Source: Datnioides undecimradiatus
Taxonomy: Eukaryota > Chordata > Actinopteri > Lobotiformes > Datnioididae
Reading direction: 5' to 3'
Assembly: GCA_008933995.1 (NCBI GenBank)
Contig: WARS01000007.1
Coordinates: 1,676,230-1,740,229, forward strand
DNA length: 64,000 bases
Position 1 is the first letter of the stretch; each line of letters begins with the position of its first letter. Shown in pieces: positions 12,801 to 22,099 of the stretch. Below the pieces are notes generated by a model. That model was not told where the DNA came from, did not search any database, and saw nothing but the letters and a program-made list of their open reading frames with translations. The position numbers and the translations under genes are program-made.

Positions 12801-15800
12801 TCCAAAGAAAATCTGCCAAACCAAAGACTCAAATTAGACCGCTTCCATCTGGGATCGTTCATAAGATCTCACTTAGCTTAGAATTCACTGTGGGCAAAGC
12901 AGGTGGAAACACTGCTGTTTTTTCCTTCCGCTGTGTGTGTTTGTGTGCGTGTGTAAATGTCGGGAGCCGACAGAGGATCACTTTGGCATGAATAGCATTG
13001 AACAGTGGTGGAACACACGGTGGAGATCCATCAACAACACTCAGTATTCATACAGAGCTCTGCCATGAAACTGTCCAACACTTGAACGGTCTACAGGCTC
13101 GTTCTGCAGAGAGCAGCAAAGGGGGGAAGTGTCCCACAGCGTCACAGAGTCTTCAGCAGCCTTTTAGTTCGTAGTCAGTCTCCAATAATGTTGTCTTAAT
13201 GAAATTCTGACATTAAAACCCTATAAACTGATCATCATTACAGCTATATTTAACCTAAAAATGTAGAGTAGGTTGGAATTCCCATGTGAGGCACATGCTG
13301 TGTATTTATTGGCTGTCAAGGCTCGAACGTTACATCTGTCCCACAAACTCAGGAACACCAACCTACAGTAAAAACACCGGAGGAGGAAAAGCAGAACGTC
13401 TCAGGGCTTCACGTCTCTTCTTCATGATACCTCGAGAACTGAACAAGCAGAATAAGCAACGTTCACGCTGTCGACTCAAACTATTATAGACAGGGTGCAT
13501 TCAGCCTCAGAGTGATCAAAGTTGCCTTCAGCTACACAACATTTACCGTGTTAATCAGACAAAAATCAAACCCTCTTCAATTAAACACGACAATTAAACA
13601 GTTGGCTTTAAATAATGCTGATCGAGCATCTAAAACAATTAGCTTTCAGATCAGGGAGAGACAGAAACGTCCCATCATGTCTAAAAACGGATGTTTACTG
13701 TGCGGTGAACGCCAGAGACTGATTCTTGGCGGGTGTGGTTGATGAGTGGTCACAAGTTGCCAATAACAGAATGAGTGACAGTGACATGAGCATCTGTTTC
13801 CTGATCATAATATCTGAAAATAAAAGGCTCGACAAAGCGTTCTTGCATCGGTTTACACTCCACAGAGGTTCCTGTTCCTGTGTGCACCTGCTGTAATGTG
13901 CGTGTTTATATCCAGTATGTGAGAGCACGCTCAGCTTAGATATTTAACACTCACCAGCTCCACGTCGGGAGGGATGGCGAGCCCTGGGGGAGCAACGAAC
14001 GGTTCCTCACTCTCCTCGGGCTCTGCCTCTTCTGTGCATGTGAAGAGATGTTAGGACAAAAAGAATTACACCGACTCTCTCCAGTCATTTGTTAGAGAAA
14101 GTAAATATCATCATCTGCACTTGATAAAATGTGCGGGTCAAGTGGAAACTAAACTAAACGTTGTTACAGCGGGGGACTGCTGCAGTGAGCTTGAACGGTG
14201 CTGAAAAAAACAGCTCTTGGCTGGTTGTGGAAGGTGCGCCACGGGTGCAGCTTTGATAGCAGATCCTGGAACAGCCTGACAGCCGCACAGGGTCCACGTC
14301 TTCACTCCGCCTTACAGCACATCTTAACGCCAATTTAGTGATCATATAAGGGCCACCCGAACAGTACACTGAGCTCCAAAGAAGGACATGCTCCTAATCA
14401 GCACTTGTGTTACATAACAGGATTACTATCAAGCTTGACTAGCTAATATTTGGATTCTGCTGACTCTGAAGTGGCATGCTATGTACAACTCAATGGTTAT
14501 CACGTATTCAGTGAATGTACAGTACTCATATTAGTTCTATATATGTATAATACATGCAATTCAGGTATTCCCATGAGGTGGAGTGGCTACATTTAAATGT
14601 ATCCAGCTAATGCTGGCTAATGCTAATGCTGCACATTCAAATCAAGTTGCTTATTTAGACAGGGCGTGAAATTAATAGGTGCATTGTGAAAATGACTGGG
14701 TAAAAATCAGTGTGGGGGTCTGCGGGGAGGTTAACAGACCCAGATTTGTCATGTTTAGACAGGCATCAGATAATAAATTTGTCTGTAATTAACCTTTTGG
14801 CTTATCTGGCTTTCCCTCAGGAGCTAATAATAGTGACAGTGATTTGACTAACATTGCGACTGTGCGCGCACAACCACAGGCCCAAACTCTCTCTCGGGGG
14901 GGAGGAATTTGCATTGTGGCGAGCAGACGGCAAACGTAAAAACCTGAAACTGCAGCGGCGACTCAATTGAAATCAGCTCAAAATGTTAACGGCCGCTGCG
15001 ATATGACCAGGAATAACTTATTCCCAAAAGACAAATTGTTGGGGAGTTTCGGCAGACGTGCTGTTACCCTGGGCTCAGCTCTACGATCTCCCCAGAGGGA
15101 GGCATCTAGTCTGCTTAACTGTCAGGCAAATGGCTGGGACAGAGTGCTTCCAGCAATCTCCACATCAAATATTTAAAGTTGCAGCCGTGTGTGTGTGTGT
15201 GTGTGTGTCAGATGTGGATGGATGACAACTGAAGCTGTCGCTGCTGTTCACAGGTGATGAGCAGTCTAAATGTCAAACCTCCTTGCGCTCAATCTTTTTA
15301 ACGCTACAGCTGTTGGGCCTCACACACGAGGATGCTAATAATAATCAGGATAAACTTGCACAGTTTTATGATAATGTCGCGCAGCGTCTGAGTAAATATA
15401 ACATTTCAGATCTGTTTGACACATTCTCTGTGCGTTCTGCCGGCGGAAACTTCAGCGTCCCCGGTGGAGGGCGTGTATCTGCAGATGGTGCCGTGGATCG
15501 GAATAGTTCAAATAAAGAAGAACCGGATTAGACAGAGCTGCTGTGTTTGACGCAGGCGACTGCGGCACACATGGCATGGCCCAGACCCCTAAATGTGCAC
15601 GTTAAGGACACAGGAAGTATATCAAAGATCCCCGATTTCCAAGCAGTACATTTACAGTCTCACGATAATGTGATGTCTTTGAAAGAAGGAGCGTCCAGAA
15701 GGATGTTTGATTTTGGTCTACGGGAAACAGATCAGTGCAACAACGTAGGAGTGGGAAAACACTGTTTCAATCACAAAGCACCACTCCCGTCCTCTGCAGT

Positions 15801-18800
15801 GTCAGCTGTGTTGTGTGTTTCGCTGTGCCGGTTTGGTCGCATCGTTCCTTCACCAAATGTGTGTATTTGCGGTTCCGACTGACCGACTGACTCCATCTGT
15901 ATCTGAGAGGACGGCCAGGCTGGCTCATTAAGTCTGCAAGTGATGCGAGCTCTCACCGGTTTCCTTGTTAGCGTCCTCCTCCTCTGTGGGCTGAGAGGGG
16001 TCATAGTAGTCTGCGCTGTATTTGAAGGCCACTGCATTGTAGGAGCCTTCGTCAGCCAGAGCCTCGCTCAGACGTTTGTACTCCTCCTCTGTGGGAAACA
16101 AGAAAACGCACAACGGAGAAAAGAAATGATGTTTATTTCCAATCAGGCTGCACAAATGGATTATTTTACTGTGTGAACATTAAAACATACACCTACACAG
16201 AAATATGCATCAAACATAACAATTAAGCGTCACGTGTTGGCACCAGGTGCTTGCTCCTGAGCAAACACAAGCTTCTTTCTGCGCTGATACCATGTGAACT
16301 GCATTCTGCGCTTCGTTCTCATTAACTGCTTTGCAGCTGTGGCCGTCACTGGTCTTCATCTCAGTCTTCAAATTGCAAGTTTAAGCTAAACGGTCCCTGC
16401 GGCCCAGTGCAGAGCGCGCCTTTAGTTGGGTTGGACTGAAGCCGGATCACATTCCCACTGCAAGCTAACGGCTCCAGAAGAGACCAGTTCCTCTTAAGGG
16501 TCTCGGTGCAGTTGTTTTGGTCTGCTTGCTGTGCTCAGATCTGCCAGAACGGATACTTCAAAGGCAGAACGCAAACCCGAGTGGGATTTAACCAGAACAA
16601 ACAACACGGTGTTGAAACCATTCTACTCTTTGCCTGGTCTAATGAATTGTATTTCTTAAAGGAAACAGTCCTGCTTCCAAAGTAAGCTATTCCTGACCAA
16701 AAGCCACATTCATATGATGCCATTTGCTATAATACCCCCTATTAATAATGAAGATATTCATTGTAAACAGAGAATATGAATAACGTTGCTGATGCCATAA
16801 ATACTGCAGCGTGTCCTTGTGCAAGCTCCCTGATCAATAGAGCAGACAGAGAGAGAACTTCCTGGTTACGAGACAAATACACATGGTCCCTTGGCCCCTG
16901 ACACGAACCCCTTTCTACTGAAATTCATGGAGATCTATATCTATATTAAAAGAAGCAAGGGCAAAATTCCCACTAAAATTATCAATACTTCTACCGCCTT
17001 GCTGCCGTCCCTACAGTGGACAGATGGGTAATAGTCTGAGTGAATGGGGTCAGGCCTCCAAATTCAAGGGCACCTCAGCCTGGGGGATGAACCTTCTGCA
17101 GTGAGTGTGTGACACAAATCATTAGCTGACTCATTCTGTCCCGTCAGTTTGGGCATAAGACACCATATTTCACTTAAAACTGTGGCTTATTAATTCAATT
17201 ACGGTCATTAAGTCTGTCTTTCAGAAGGGTGCTTTGTCATCAAAACAGCCAGTTTCATTATAATGTAAAAGGACTGAGATGCAAATATCCGACAGTGGGA
17301 AGCGATTTCCATAGAAATGGCAGCTCTAGAGCTCCGAGTCCAAGCCGGTGCCTTTTAATGAGACGGAACCCTGAAAGTGCCCGCTCCGTCGAAGCTCTGT
17401 CGCGAAAAACACTCAGGATATCGTTAAAAAGCCCAGATTAAAGCCCGGAGCAACTTCTGTTTGGACGGACGAGCTTCTCATATATTGGCCTGCTGGTCTG
17501 TTAGCACATGTAAGCGTTACTCTGGGGGAGAACAAAGGTCTGAGATGAAAAGGTTTCTGACAACACTGACGAGGGCTGAATGAGGGCTGAGTAGTTAGTG
17601 TGACGAGCCATGGGTGATGAAGGTTTGCAACACGGGGGTGTGTTTTAAAGCAAATGAACAAGCGAGATACATCCTCGCAGGTCAGGATCAAACAGCGACT
17701 GGTCATTTTCACAGATATGTTTGACTTATTTATTGATACGTTTACTTATTTATCTGTCTTTGACTTTGTACTTCAATATCCACAGAGTGTGTTCAGACAA
17801 TGATCTCATTTCTTGTTTAGAATACAATACATGTTTACAGTTGCTATAGACTTCTCCTGACCAACTCATTACTCCATCAGACTGTGAAGACTAATCACTG
17901 ACAGGCCCTGCTAAGCTAGCTATTGGCCTTCATTAATATAAAAGACCATGACTTTTCCTATGCATTCTGACCGGCCCACGCAGACCAACCTTGTCTGGTT
18001 TCCTCTTCTAGCAGGTCAGTGTGCAGAGCCAGGTACCTCTCCTCATCGCACAGCGCCTCGATCCTGTCCTCTTCCTCCGACAGCTGGTAGGACGTATTCC
18101 ATGACCCGCTGTCATACTCTGAGAGGTCATGTAAGTGACCACGCCCATCGTATCTGTTGGATGATGAAAAGGATTAGACGGAGGGAAGTCGACAGAGACT
18201 TTTATACACAGCATGGACCTACAAAATGCTCTACCAAGAGGGAATATACTTGTAAAATGCTACAAGTTGTGATAACTTCTCAAGATACTGACAGCAAAAT
18301 AATGCCATAACTAAGTCCTTGGGCTAAATTGTGCTCTTAAAGTACCTAGCAAGCTTTCTGCTGCTGCTACTTCGTCCCAGGACAAACCTTACAAACCAAC
18401 CGGAACAACAACAAAAAACAAAAAAAAAAACAAACAAAAAAAGGAAAACAAAGCAACTCGCCTCTTACCTTACAGGGTTCAATTCCCCCCTGTAACACTC
18501 ATCATTACGTCTACATCTGCAAAGAAAGTTACATTCACACAAACCCGAGCACATAAATACCTATCCGTAAGAACCCAAATGGACGACATTTTCCAAGGTT
18601 CGTCCCTCTACGCCACCTCTCAGTTGCAGTTTCTTCATGAAGACAAAGAAATGGGGTGCTGTGGTTGGCATTCGGGGTTTTGGCAGGACCCCTTAGCCTA
18701 CCTTGCTGGGGAAAAAACTGGGTTACGTGATAAAGACACACATACAAAAGGCTGTACAAATGAAACAAGTCGGGCCACTGGAGGTCAAGGTGATTCAAAA

Positions 18801-20944
18801 GAATAAATGCGCTTTCTTGAAGTTAGAGTAATTAACACTGTGTTGTACATGGGGGACGGCAATCAAACATTACTCCGTCACACGCAGCAACATTCTGTAA
18901 AAAGACCTTAAAGGCAACTTTTGTTTGTTAATCGACATTGTGACGTTTTGAATCACCTTAACTGCAGTAACTTCAGTCTTGGTTAGAATTTGCTCTGGCC
19001 TTCGCACAGCACAATGAAATTCCAGGTCATCTGTGGTTTGTGTACACAGCGGCATTTTTGGCAAAACTCAATTTAAAAAGGACAGAATGCATGAAACGTC
19101 AACTGTGTCGTGCTCCATCTAAATATGCCTGGAGTGAAAGTTTCCAGAGGAAATTCTCCCAACATGCGAAGATGCAAAGCCCACCTACAGGCTGGAGTGG
19201 ATGTGAAATGTCTACACACCCACACAAAATGAAAAAGTTTTGGAAACGTACGGACAGAAATAACAATGGAAATATCAGCCCCGTTCCTTCTTTAATGTGA
19301 TCTTATAACAATCCAGAGAGGTTACGTCTCACTGAGAGTCATGGGCCGCAAAGAGTTACCAAGAACAAACACTCAGGAGAGAGACAGAAAAGACTATGGA
19401 AAGCTTTGGATGGACCACGGAACTCGGAACTCATCACCAATAAGTGGTATTAATGTAGGGCCACAGGACAAGCCTCCAAAGTTGATGAGAAGATGAGGAG
19501 AACAGTTATTAGGGAGCCAACCAAGAGGTCAACAGCAACAGTGAAGGAACTACAGGGGCTTCCTTGTAACAGTGATTGCCTGTATTCTGCTCATATCGGG
19601 GATATGGGGTAGGGTGGATAAGAACATCCCAAAACGTTTGCTAACAGATGCATTGTTGGCTCTTGTCAAGACATACAGGATAATGACAAAGCTCCAAGTA
19701 TCAAGATATTTTGCCACAAAACCATCTGACCTTTGTCAGAAAGCTGATTTGAAGAGAAGTTTCACTTAACAACATGTTTTACACTCCAATCAGAGTCCAG
19801 GCCTCAACCCAATCAAACCAAGTTCCCTTAATGAACGTCCAGTACAAAGCATCACTGTTCCTGCCAAGTTCAGATCATGAAAATAACGTTGGGATAATAA
19901 GAGATCCTGAATATTTAAAAAGCATTTTACAGCTTTTAACTTCAAAAACACAAGTTTATATTGTGATTTGTTTCATTTATTTAATTGTTTTTTGCTATAA
20001 ACATCTGGCAGGACAAATCACACTTACGCTGGGCCACACAGGCCCCGGTTTGGGCAGCCCTGGTCTACAACTAGAACACGAGTAGAGACTTCTCCACAAA
20101 GACTTGCCGCTGACCTGACTGTCCTTTGGATTTGTGTTTCTCATAAGATCACATTAAAGATGGAGCACGGCTGACATTTACACCGCTGTTATTTCTGTCT
20201 TAACATTTCAAAAACATTCAATTTCATAAGGGTGTGCGGACTTCATATAGCCACTGTGCACCCCATTGCTACTTTAGGAGGCACACAGCACAAACTAATG
20301 CAGTCACATACAACAGCTGTGGCAAAGGTCAGATCACTGTGAAGGTTATTAGGTTTCTTATTAGAGTTTCCAGTGGGGTTTAATTCAATTTCGTCCACCA
20401 CATTTGTGGCACTGTTTTAACAGGCTGCGGTGCTTTTAGCTGCCTTGCCTCACAATGTGGCAACGGGGTGAACGCCGTCCAGCAGCACGGCTAATGTTAG
20501 CAAACACCGGCGGGAAAATGCACCTTCGCATGTTACTCTACAAACTTCAGGTACCATCTGTCGTCAGTTGGGCACATCCAAAACACAGGTTAACAGGCAG
20601 AAATAAGACAACGCCGTCGGTTGCAGGTATTTCCGAGCTTCTGCAAGCCAAACTCCGCGCGGTCCCTTGAATTTTATTTGAAAGAGGCTAACGGACAGGA
20701 GACATGGTTAGCATAATGTTTCGGTCTAAGTTTGTTCAACCGACCTATCAATCATGATGCTCGTGTCCCCCATCCATGGGATAAGATGTTTTCCATGCTC
20801 GTGGTAAAGAGCCCTTTCGTCGTCTGGAAACAGTTTGCAGGCATAGCCGAACACCAAGAGGTCGGCGTACTTATCACTGTCACTCACATCCTTCTTCACC
20901 GGTTTATTGTTGTGGTCTTTCTTTGCAGCTCCGCGACGATACAT
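734..20944 (-). CDS. sfswap: SFSWAP splicing regulator, 5' eleven coding exons (3' end outside window)
   Basis: This is the vertebrate orthologue of Drosophila suppressor-of-white-apricot, a nuclear SR-like protein that regulates alternative splicing, including that of its own pre-mRNA. Join on the minus strand: 20944-20745, 18153-17990, 16088-15957, 14031-13955, 11757-11532, 11307-11207, 10592-10442, 7131-6867, 6777-6622, 6443-6350, 800-734. Every junction is GT-AG and the phases agree throughout (1,633 nt). Approximate domains: DRY_EERY 28-125, SURP1 195-244, acidic 267-279, Pro/Ala-rich 351-460, SURP2 463-507. Conserved landmarks include [67 protein letters not shown] and [14 protein letters not shown]. 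Human SFSWAP is about 950 residues, so roughly 40% (basic linker, coiled region and RS domain) lies left of position 1. Exon 11 ends with one base of a codon, which fits a following exon beginning at the conserved ASFAPISF block of human SFSWAP. Assignment rests on remembered human sequence, not a search. Confidence 0.96.
801..6349 (-). other. SFSWAP intron 10, 5.5 kb
   Basis: The longest complete intron in the window. No coding exon or clear transposon was recognised. It holds a 10-bp inverted repeat at 5555-5580 (arms ATCGATCAAT/ATTGATCGAT, 6-nt loop), a short GAGA run near 2647-2661 and (CA)8 at 6305-6320 close to its 5' end. A locally CpG-richer stretch lies near 3415-3500. Open frames here have no protein-like features. 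Confidence 0.6.
6305..6320. repeat. (CA)8 microsatellite
   Basis: Eight CA units about 30 nt downstream of exon 10, inside intron 10. On the transcribed strand this is a GU run near the weak exon 10 donor; GU/CA-rich tracts near donors are known binding sites for splicing regulators (inference for this gene). Confidence 0.9.
6350..6443 (-). CDS. sfswap: SFSWAP exon 10: second part of SURP2
   Basis: Acceptor CCACTGTAG|GTTTGAC. Together with CG from exon 9 it reads [20 protein letters not shown], then YFMQKEG, completing SURP2 (residues 491-522). The donor chosen is CCAGAG|GTATTC, which is not a strong match but leaves phase 0 and agrees with exon 11. The last six residues (GKCLPE) differ from human, so the exact 3' edge is less certain than the rest. 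Confidence 0.88.
6622..6777 (-). CDS. sfswap: SFSWAP exon 9: first part of SURP2
   Basis: Acceptor TTTCCCCCAAAG|CAGTTC and donor CCCCG|GTAAGT. Encodes [20 protein letters not shown], then [20 protein letters not shown] (residues 439-490). This is the polyproline lead-in and the first helix of the second SURP module. Only 89 nt separate it from exon 8 and 178 nt from exon 10, so the SURP2 exons form a compact cluster. Confidence 0.96.
6867..7131 (-). CDS. sfswap: SFSWAP exon 8: YYMLPDGT motif and Pro/Ala-rich linker
   Basis: Acceptor AATGCCTTTACAG|CAAATGC, chosen because it restores phase with exon 7. Encodes [17 protein letters not shown] and [10 protein letters not shown], both strongly conserved, then about 60 residues rich in Ala, Pro, Ser and Thr with little expected conservation (residues about 351-438). 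The donor is GCCAG|GTAATA. An open frame continues upstream of the acceptor, but no other AG there gives the right phase. Confidence 0.93.
7292..7631. mobile_element. Foldback or MITE-like element with perfect 28-bp terminal inverted repeats
   Basis: Positions 7292-7319 (starting TGACAGTTTTCATTTCC) are the exact reverse complement of 7604-7631. The interior is about 284 bp without an open frame that looks like a transposase. A secondary 9-bp inverted pair (GTTGCTCAG at 7319-7327, CTGAGCAAC at 7458-7466) lies inside. No clear target duplication is visible, so the superfamily cannot be named. Perfect arms suggest a fairly recent origin or a template-switch event. Confidence 0.6.
9102..9141. repeat. 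Perfect hairpin, 18-bp arms and 4-nt loop
   Basis: ACGTTAGCGTGAATACTG (9102-9119), TGAG loop, then its exact reverse complement (9124-9141). No flanking extension of the pairing. Too short for a typical animal pre-miRNA. It could be a template-switch product or the remnant of a foldback element. Confidence 0.9.
9425..10350 (-). mobile_element. L2/CR1-type LINE remnant: part of reverse transcriptase and 3' tail
   Basis: Read on the minus strand, 10350-10085 encodes [19 protein letters not shown] and [18 protein letters not shown], the palm region of L2/CR1-type reverse transcriptases. Near 9,925 [10 protein letters not shown] is readable, the catalytic YADD box. A C-terminal piece at 9850-9632 contains [13 protein letters not shown] and ends in the usual Leu/Phe-rich tail. 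This is followed by an untranslated tail with TTTGATACAAAGTGCTTTG, typical of fish L2 elements. The domains are closer together than in a full element and change frame, so it is an inactive, internally shortened copy. Inserted in the same orientation as SFSWAP. Confidence 0.78.
10442..10592 (-). CDS. sfswap: SFSWAP exon 7: [13 protein letters not shown] linker
   Basis: Acceptor CTTCTGCAG|CCTCTAAAAG and donor GACC|GTGAGT. Encodes [19 protein letters not shown], which is nearly identical to human, then a less conserved Ala/Thr/Pro stretch ending AQYATD (residues 301-350). One base is carried to exon 8. Confidence 0.94.
10593..11206 (-). other. SFSWAP intron 6, 614 bp
   Basis: Ordinary intron with GTAACG donor and CTGCAG acceptor. 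No repeat or conserved feature seen. Confidence 0.8.
11207..11307 (-). CDS. sfswap: SFSWAP exon 6: acidic stretch and LHPSLF motif
   Basis: Acceptor CTGCTGTAG|ACTCACAG and donor GTGAAG|GTAACG. Encodes [13 protein letters not shown], then [20 protein letters not shown] and a final K (residues 267-300). Human has an acidic run followed by [21 protein letters not shown], so alignment is direct. The run of Asp with serines would suit casein kinase II sites (inference). Confidence 0.95.
11532..11757 (-). CDS. sfswap: SFSWAP exon 5: complete SURP1 domain
   Basis: Acceptor TTTCGCAG|CCGGCAACC and donor CGCAGG|GTGAGT. Encodes the first SURP (SWAP) module, residues about 195-244: [20 protein letters not shown], then [19 protein letters not shown] and NPYYKHIL. 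The helix core, the N-S-Q-F-x-F-L loop and the Y-Y-K end, all characteristic of SURP domains, are visible. SURP domains are splicing-factor protein-interaction modules; SURP in SF3A1 binds SF1. After it comes [18 protein letters not shown], comparable to the human linker. Confidence 0.96.
11758..13954 (-). other. SFSWAP intron 4, 2.2 kb
   Basis: No exon or transposon recognised. A short GT-rich stretch lies at about 12,930-12,956. Nothing else stands out on either strand. Confidence 0.65.
13955..14031 (-). CDS. sfswap: SFSWAP exon 4: acidic linker before SURP1
   Basis: A 77-nt exon. Acceptor TGCACAG|AAGAGGCAG and donor GAGCTG|GTGAGT. It encodes an acidic run ([10 protein letters not shown]) followed by [16 protein letters not shown], matching human PFVAPLGLSVPSDVEL. 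Residues 166-191, ending in phase 0 exactly at the start of SURP1. Confidence 0.94.
14032..15956 (-). other. SFSWAP intron 3, 1.9 kb
   Basis: No exon recognised. Contains an 11-unit GT microsatellite. The open frame at 15547-15882 (plus strand) lies antisense to the intron and has no domain features. Confidence 0.65.
15187..15208. repeat. (GT)11 microsatellite
   Basis: Uninterrupted GT dinucleotides inside SFSWAP intron 3. Confidence 0.95.
15957..16088 (-). CDS. sfswap: SFSWAP exon 3: [10 protein letters not shown] block
   Basis: Acceptor TTTCCCACAG|AGGAGGAG. Encodes [20 protein letters not shown], then [18 protein letters not shown] and a glutamate-rich tail (residues about 122-165). It matches the human block that follows the EERY region closely. 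The donor ACCG|GTGAGA is near consensus. Phase 1 at both ends. Confidence 0.95.
16089..17989 (-). other. SFSWAP intron 2, 1.9 kb, weak donor
   Basis: Donor GTTGGT and acceptor TTTCCCACAG. No transposon or extra exon recognised. In Drosophila su(w-a), retention of the first two introns is the autoregulatory step, so this intron and intron 1 are the places to look for the vertebrate equivalent. Confidence 0.7.
17990..18153 (-). CDS. sfswap: SFSWAP exon 2: second half of DRY_EERY domain
   Basis: Acceptor CCAACAG|ATACGATGG. With the AG from exon 1 it reads [12 protein letters not shown], then [20 protein letters not shown] and [12 protein letters not shown], so both the DRY and EERY signatures of the domain are present. 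Covers residues 67-121 plus one base. The donor is ACAAG|GTTGGT, with T at +3, the second weak donor in a row. Confidence 0.95.
18154..20744 (-). other. SFSWAP intron 1, 2.6 kb, weak donor, hosts a Tc1-like remnant
   Basis: Donor GTCGGT, acceptor CCAACAG. If retained, translation from exon 1 would continue only S-V-E-Q-T before a stop, giving a 70-72 residue truncated product. It contains an A-rich low-complexity run at about 18,408-18,450 and a Tc1-like element. The donor end falls within the CpG-rich promoter region. Confidence 0.75.
19330..19830 (+). mobile_element. Degenerate Tc1-like DNA transposon remnant
   Basis: Around 19,466-19,560 the plus strand encodes [20 protein letters not shown] followed by VKELQGL, resembling the DNA-binding part of Tc1 transposase. 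Shortly after, [17 protein letters not shown] resembles the next helix and the G-x-x-G-R-V-A-R-R-K nuclear-localisation stretch. A later piece near 19,797 (CCAGGCCTCAACCCAATC) recalls the SPDLNPIE catalytic region. The three segments are in different frames and the spacing is too short, so it is long inactive. Terminal inverted repeats were not found. Confidence 0.55.
20745..20944 (-). CDS. sfswap: SFSWAP exon 1: start codon and first half of DRY_EERY domain
   Basis: Encodes residues 1-66 and two bases of codon 67. The protein begins MYRRGAAKK and contains [18 protein letters not shown] and HLIPWMGD, the signature of the SWAP N-terminal domain. The open frame continues upstream as far as 21028, but its first codon there is GTG, so the ATG at 20944 is the first in-frame AUG. 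It has purines at -3 to -1 (GAG-ATG). The donor reads GATAG|GTCGGT, with C at +3, which is weak compared with most donors in this gene. Confidence 0.95.
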
Positions 20945-21084
20945 CTCCAATTCACTCGTCAAAACGGATATTTTTGAAAAGAAGACAGCAAAAACGATGC
21001 AGTGCTGGTTCTTCGGACAACCGAACACTTCGCAGGTTGTCCAAATGCTACGATAATCCGTGGTGTTGTACCCAAAACAAAATT

Positions 21085-21105
21085 CTATGTGCCCTCGGTC
21101 GCCAT
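21085..21105 (-). promoter_or_regulatory. Six-codon upstream open reading frame in the probable 5' UTR
   Basis: On the minus strand ATG GCG ACC GAG GGC ACA TAG (M-A-T-E-G-T-stop). The start has AAC before it and G at +4, a good initiation context. It ends 140 nt before the SFSWAP ATG. If transcription begins at or above 21,110 it would be the first AUG met by ribosomes. It overlaps the YY1-like core, so the ATG may be there because of the transcription factor site rather than for translation. Confidence 0.45.
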
Positions 21106-21715
21106 GTTGGAAAGCAAGTAAATACAGCTGCGTATCCGGTCCGCACTTACGACAATATATATTTTCATTATTAAAATATTTTGCAACAACACTTGACTTA
21201 AAAAAATACGTAGCATTTTGTATTACCCTTTATTTTTTTATTTAAAACAATAATTATATATATGAATCGTATTTTTGCCATTGATGTCGTTTTCATGTCT
21301 GTCGAATGTGCTGCTGTTGAACAGATTTAAGTGTTACGCTTGCGTTAACAGCGGAATCGAACTATACTGAACATTACATCTGTTTAACAATAGCGCGAGG
21401 AGCACACTGGGTCAAAGGTCATAGAACTTAAGCGTAAAGCATATTCCCCAAGTTAAAGTCAGTGTTAGCACAAGAGGCTGAAGGACAAAGTGTTACATAA
21501 TTAATTAAATTTACTTTGGGGTTTCATTAAAGAAAATATTTAGTCATTAATGACAAATTCAGATATAACTTGTAATAACATTGCACGTTTTTTCCAGTTT
21601 ACCATGAACATGTACCCCACATTACGGCTAAACATAGTCTTATTGTTTAATTATTCTACATGTTTCAATAAAAAATAAGTTTCAACTAGCTACCTTAAGC
21701 CTGCAGTGTGGAACA

Positions 21716-22093
21716 TTAGACCCTCCCTTTTGGCAGTGAGAGTAATTTCGCAAACATTGCTGCCTCCTCCATTGCTGACGTTGCTTCAGCTCTGGCAAAA
21801 CATCCATCATTGCTGGATGATCTAAAATTCATCACTCCCAGATACATTTGGGTGATGCCTGCTGTCATATCAATGTTCTCTGTGATGGTGGGGACAGGTG
21901 CTACGTCTCTAACACATTTAAAATTCGAAAGGACACAGTACACTTGCTGCTGATGCACCCGATATTTTGGCTGACAATAGTAGGTTGTTAACATTGAGTC
22001 TGTTTCAAGATCATAAACGTTCATTTCAACAGTCAAGGCTGCAAACTTGACAGATAAACTCACGAGGATGCTCTCCAAAATGACAAACTCCAA
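21716..22093 (-). other. Unrecognised 125-codon open frame upstream of SFSWAP
   Basis: Open on the minus strand from a TGA just before 22093 to a TAA at the lower end. The first codon is TTG; the first ATG begins MNVYDLETDSMLTTYYC. The composition looks protein-like (balanced residues, no low complexity, several Cys/Tyr/Met) and the end reads MEEAAMFAKLLSLPKGRV. A possible acceptor, GTTTGCAG, lies inside near the 5' part, so it could be a terminal exon; AATTAAA-like signals follow within 100 nt. No family is recognised. It could also be a fragment of an old insertion or chance. Confidence 0.3.
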
Positions 22094-22099
22094 TCAATT

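Larger units (their letters stand above)
20440..21150 (-). promoter_or_regulatory. sfswap: CpG-rich SFSWAP promoter and 5' UTR region
   Basis: CpG dinucleotides are clearly denser here than in the surrounding AT-rich DNA, from the start of intron 1 through exon 1 to about 21,150. No TATA box is seen upstream of the start codon. A YY1-like core on the minus strand (CCAACATGGCGAC, about 21,098-21,110) sits about 160 nt upstream of the main ATG. A CpG-rich, TATA-less promoter with YY1 near the start site is typical of widely expressed genes. The transcription start is not resolved. Confidence 0.6.

Noticed and set aside
18467-18500. tRNA T-arm-like sequence (GGGTTCAATTCCCCCC)
   Set aside because: No acceptor stem, anticodon arm or D-arm could be placed around it.
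20945-21028. 28-residue N-terminal extension of SFSWAP
   Set aside because: The open frame begins with GTG, not ATG, and the extension has no counterpart in the human protein as I recall it. The ATG at 20944 is preferred.
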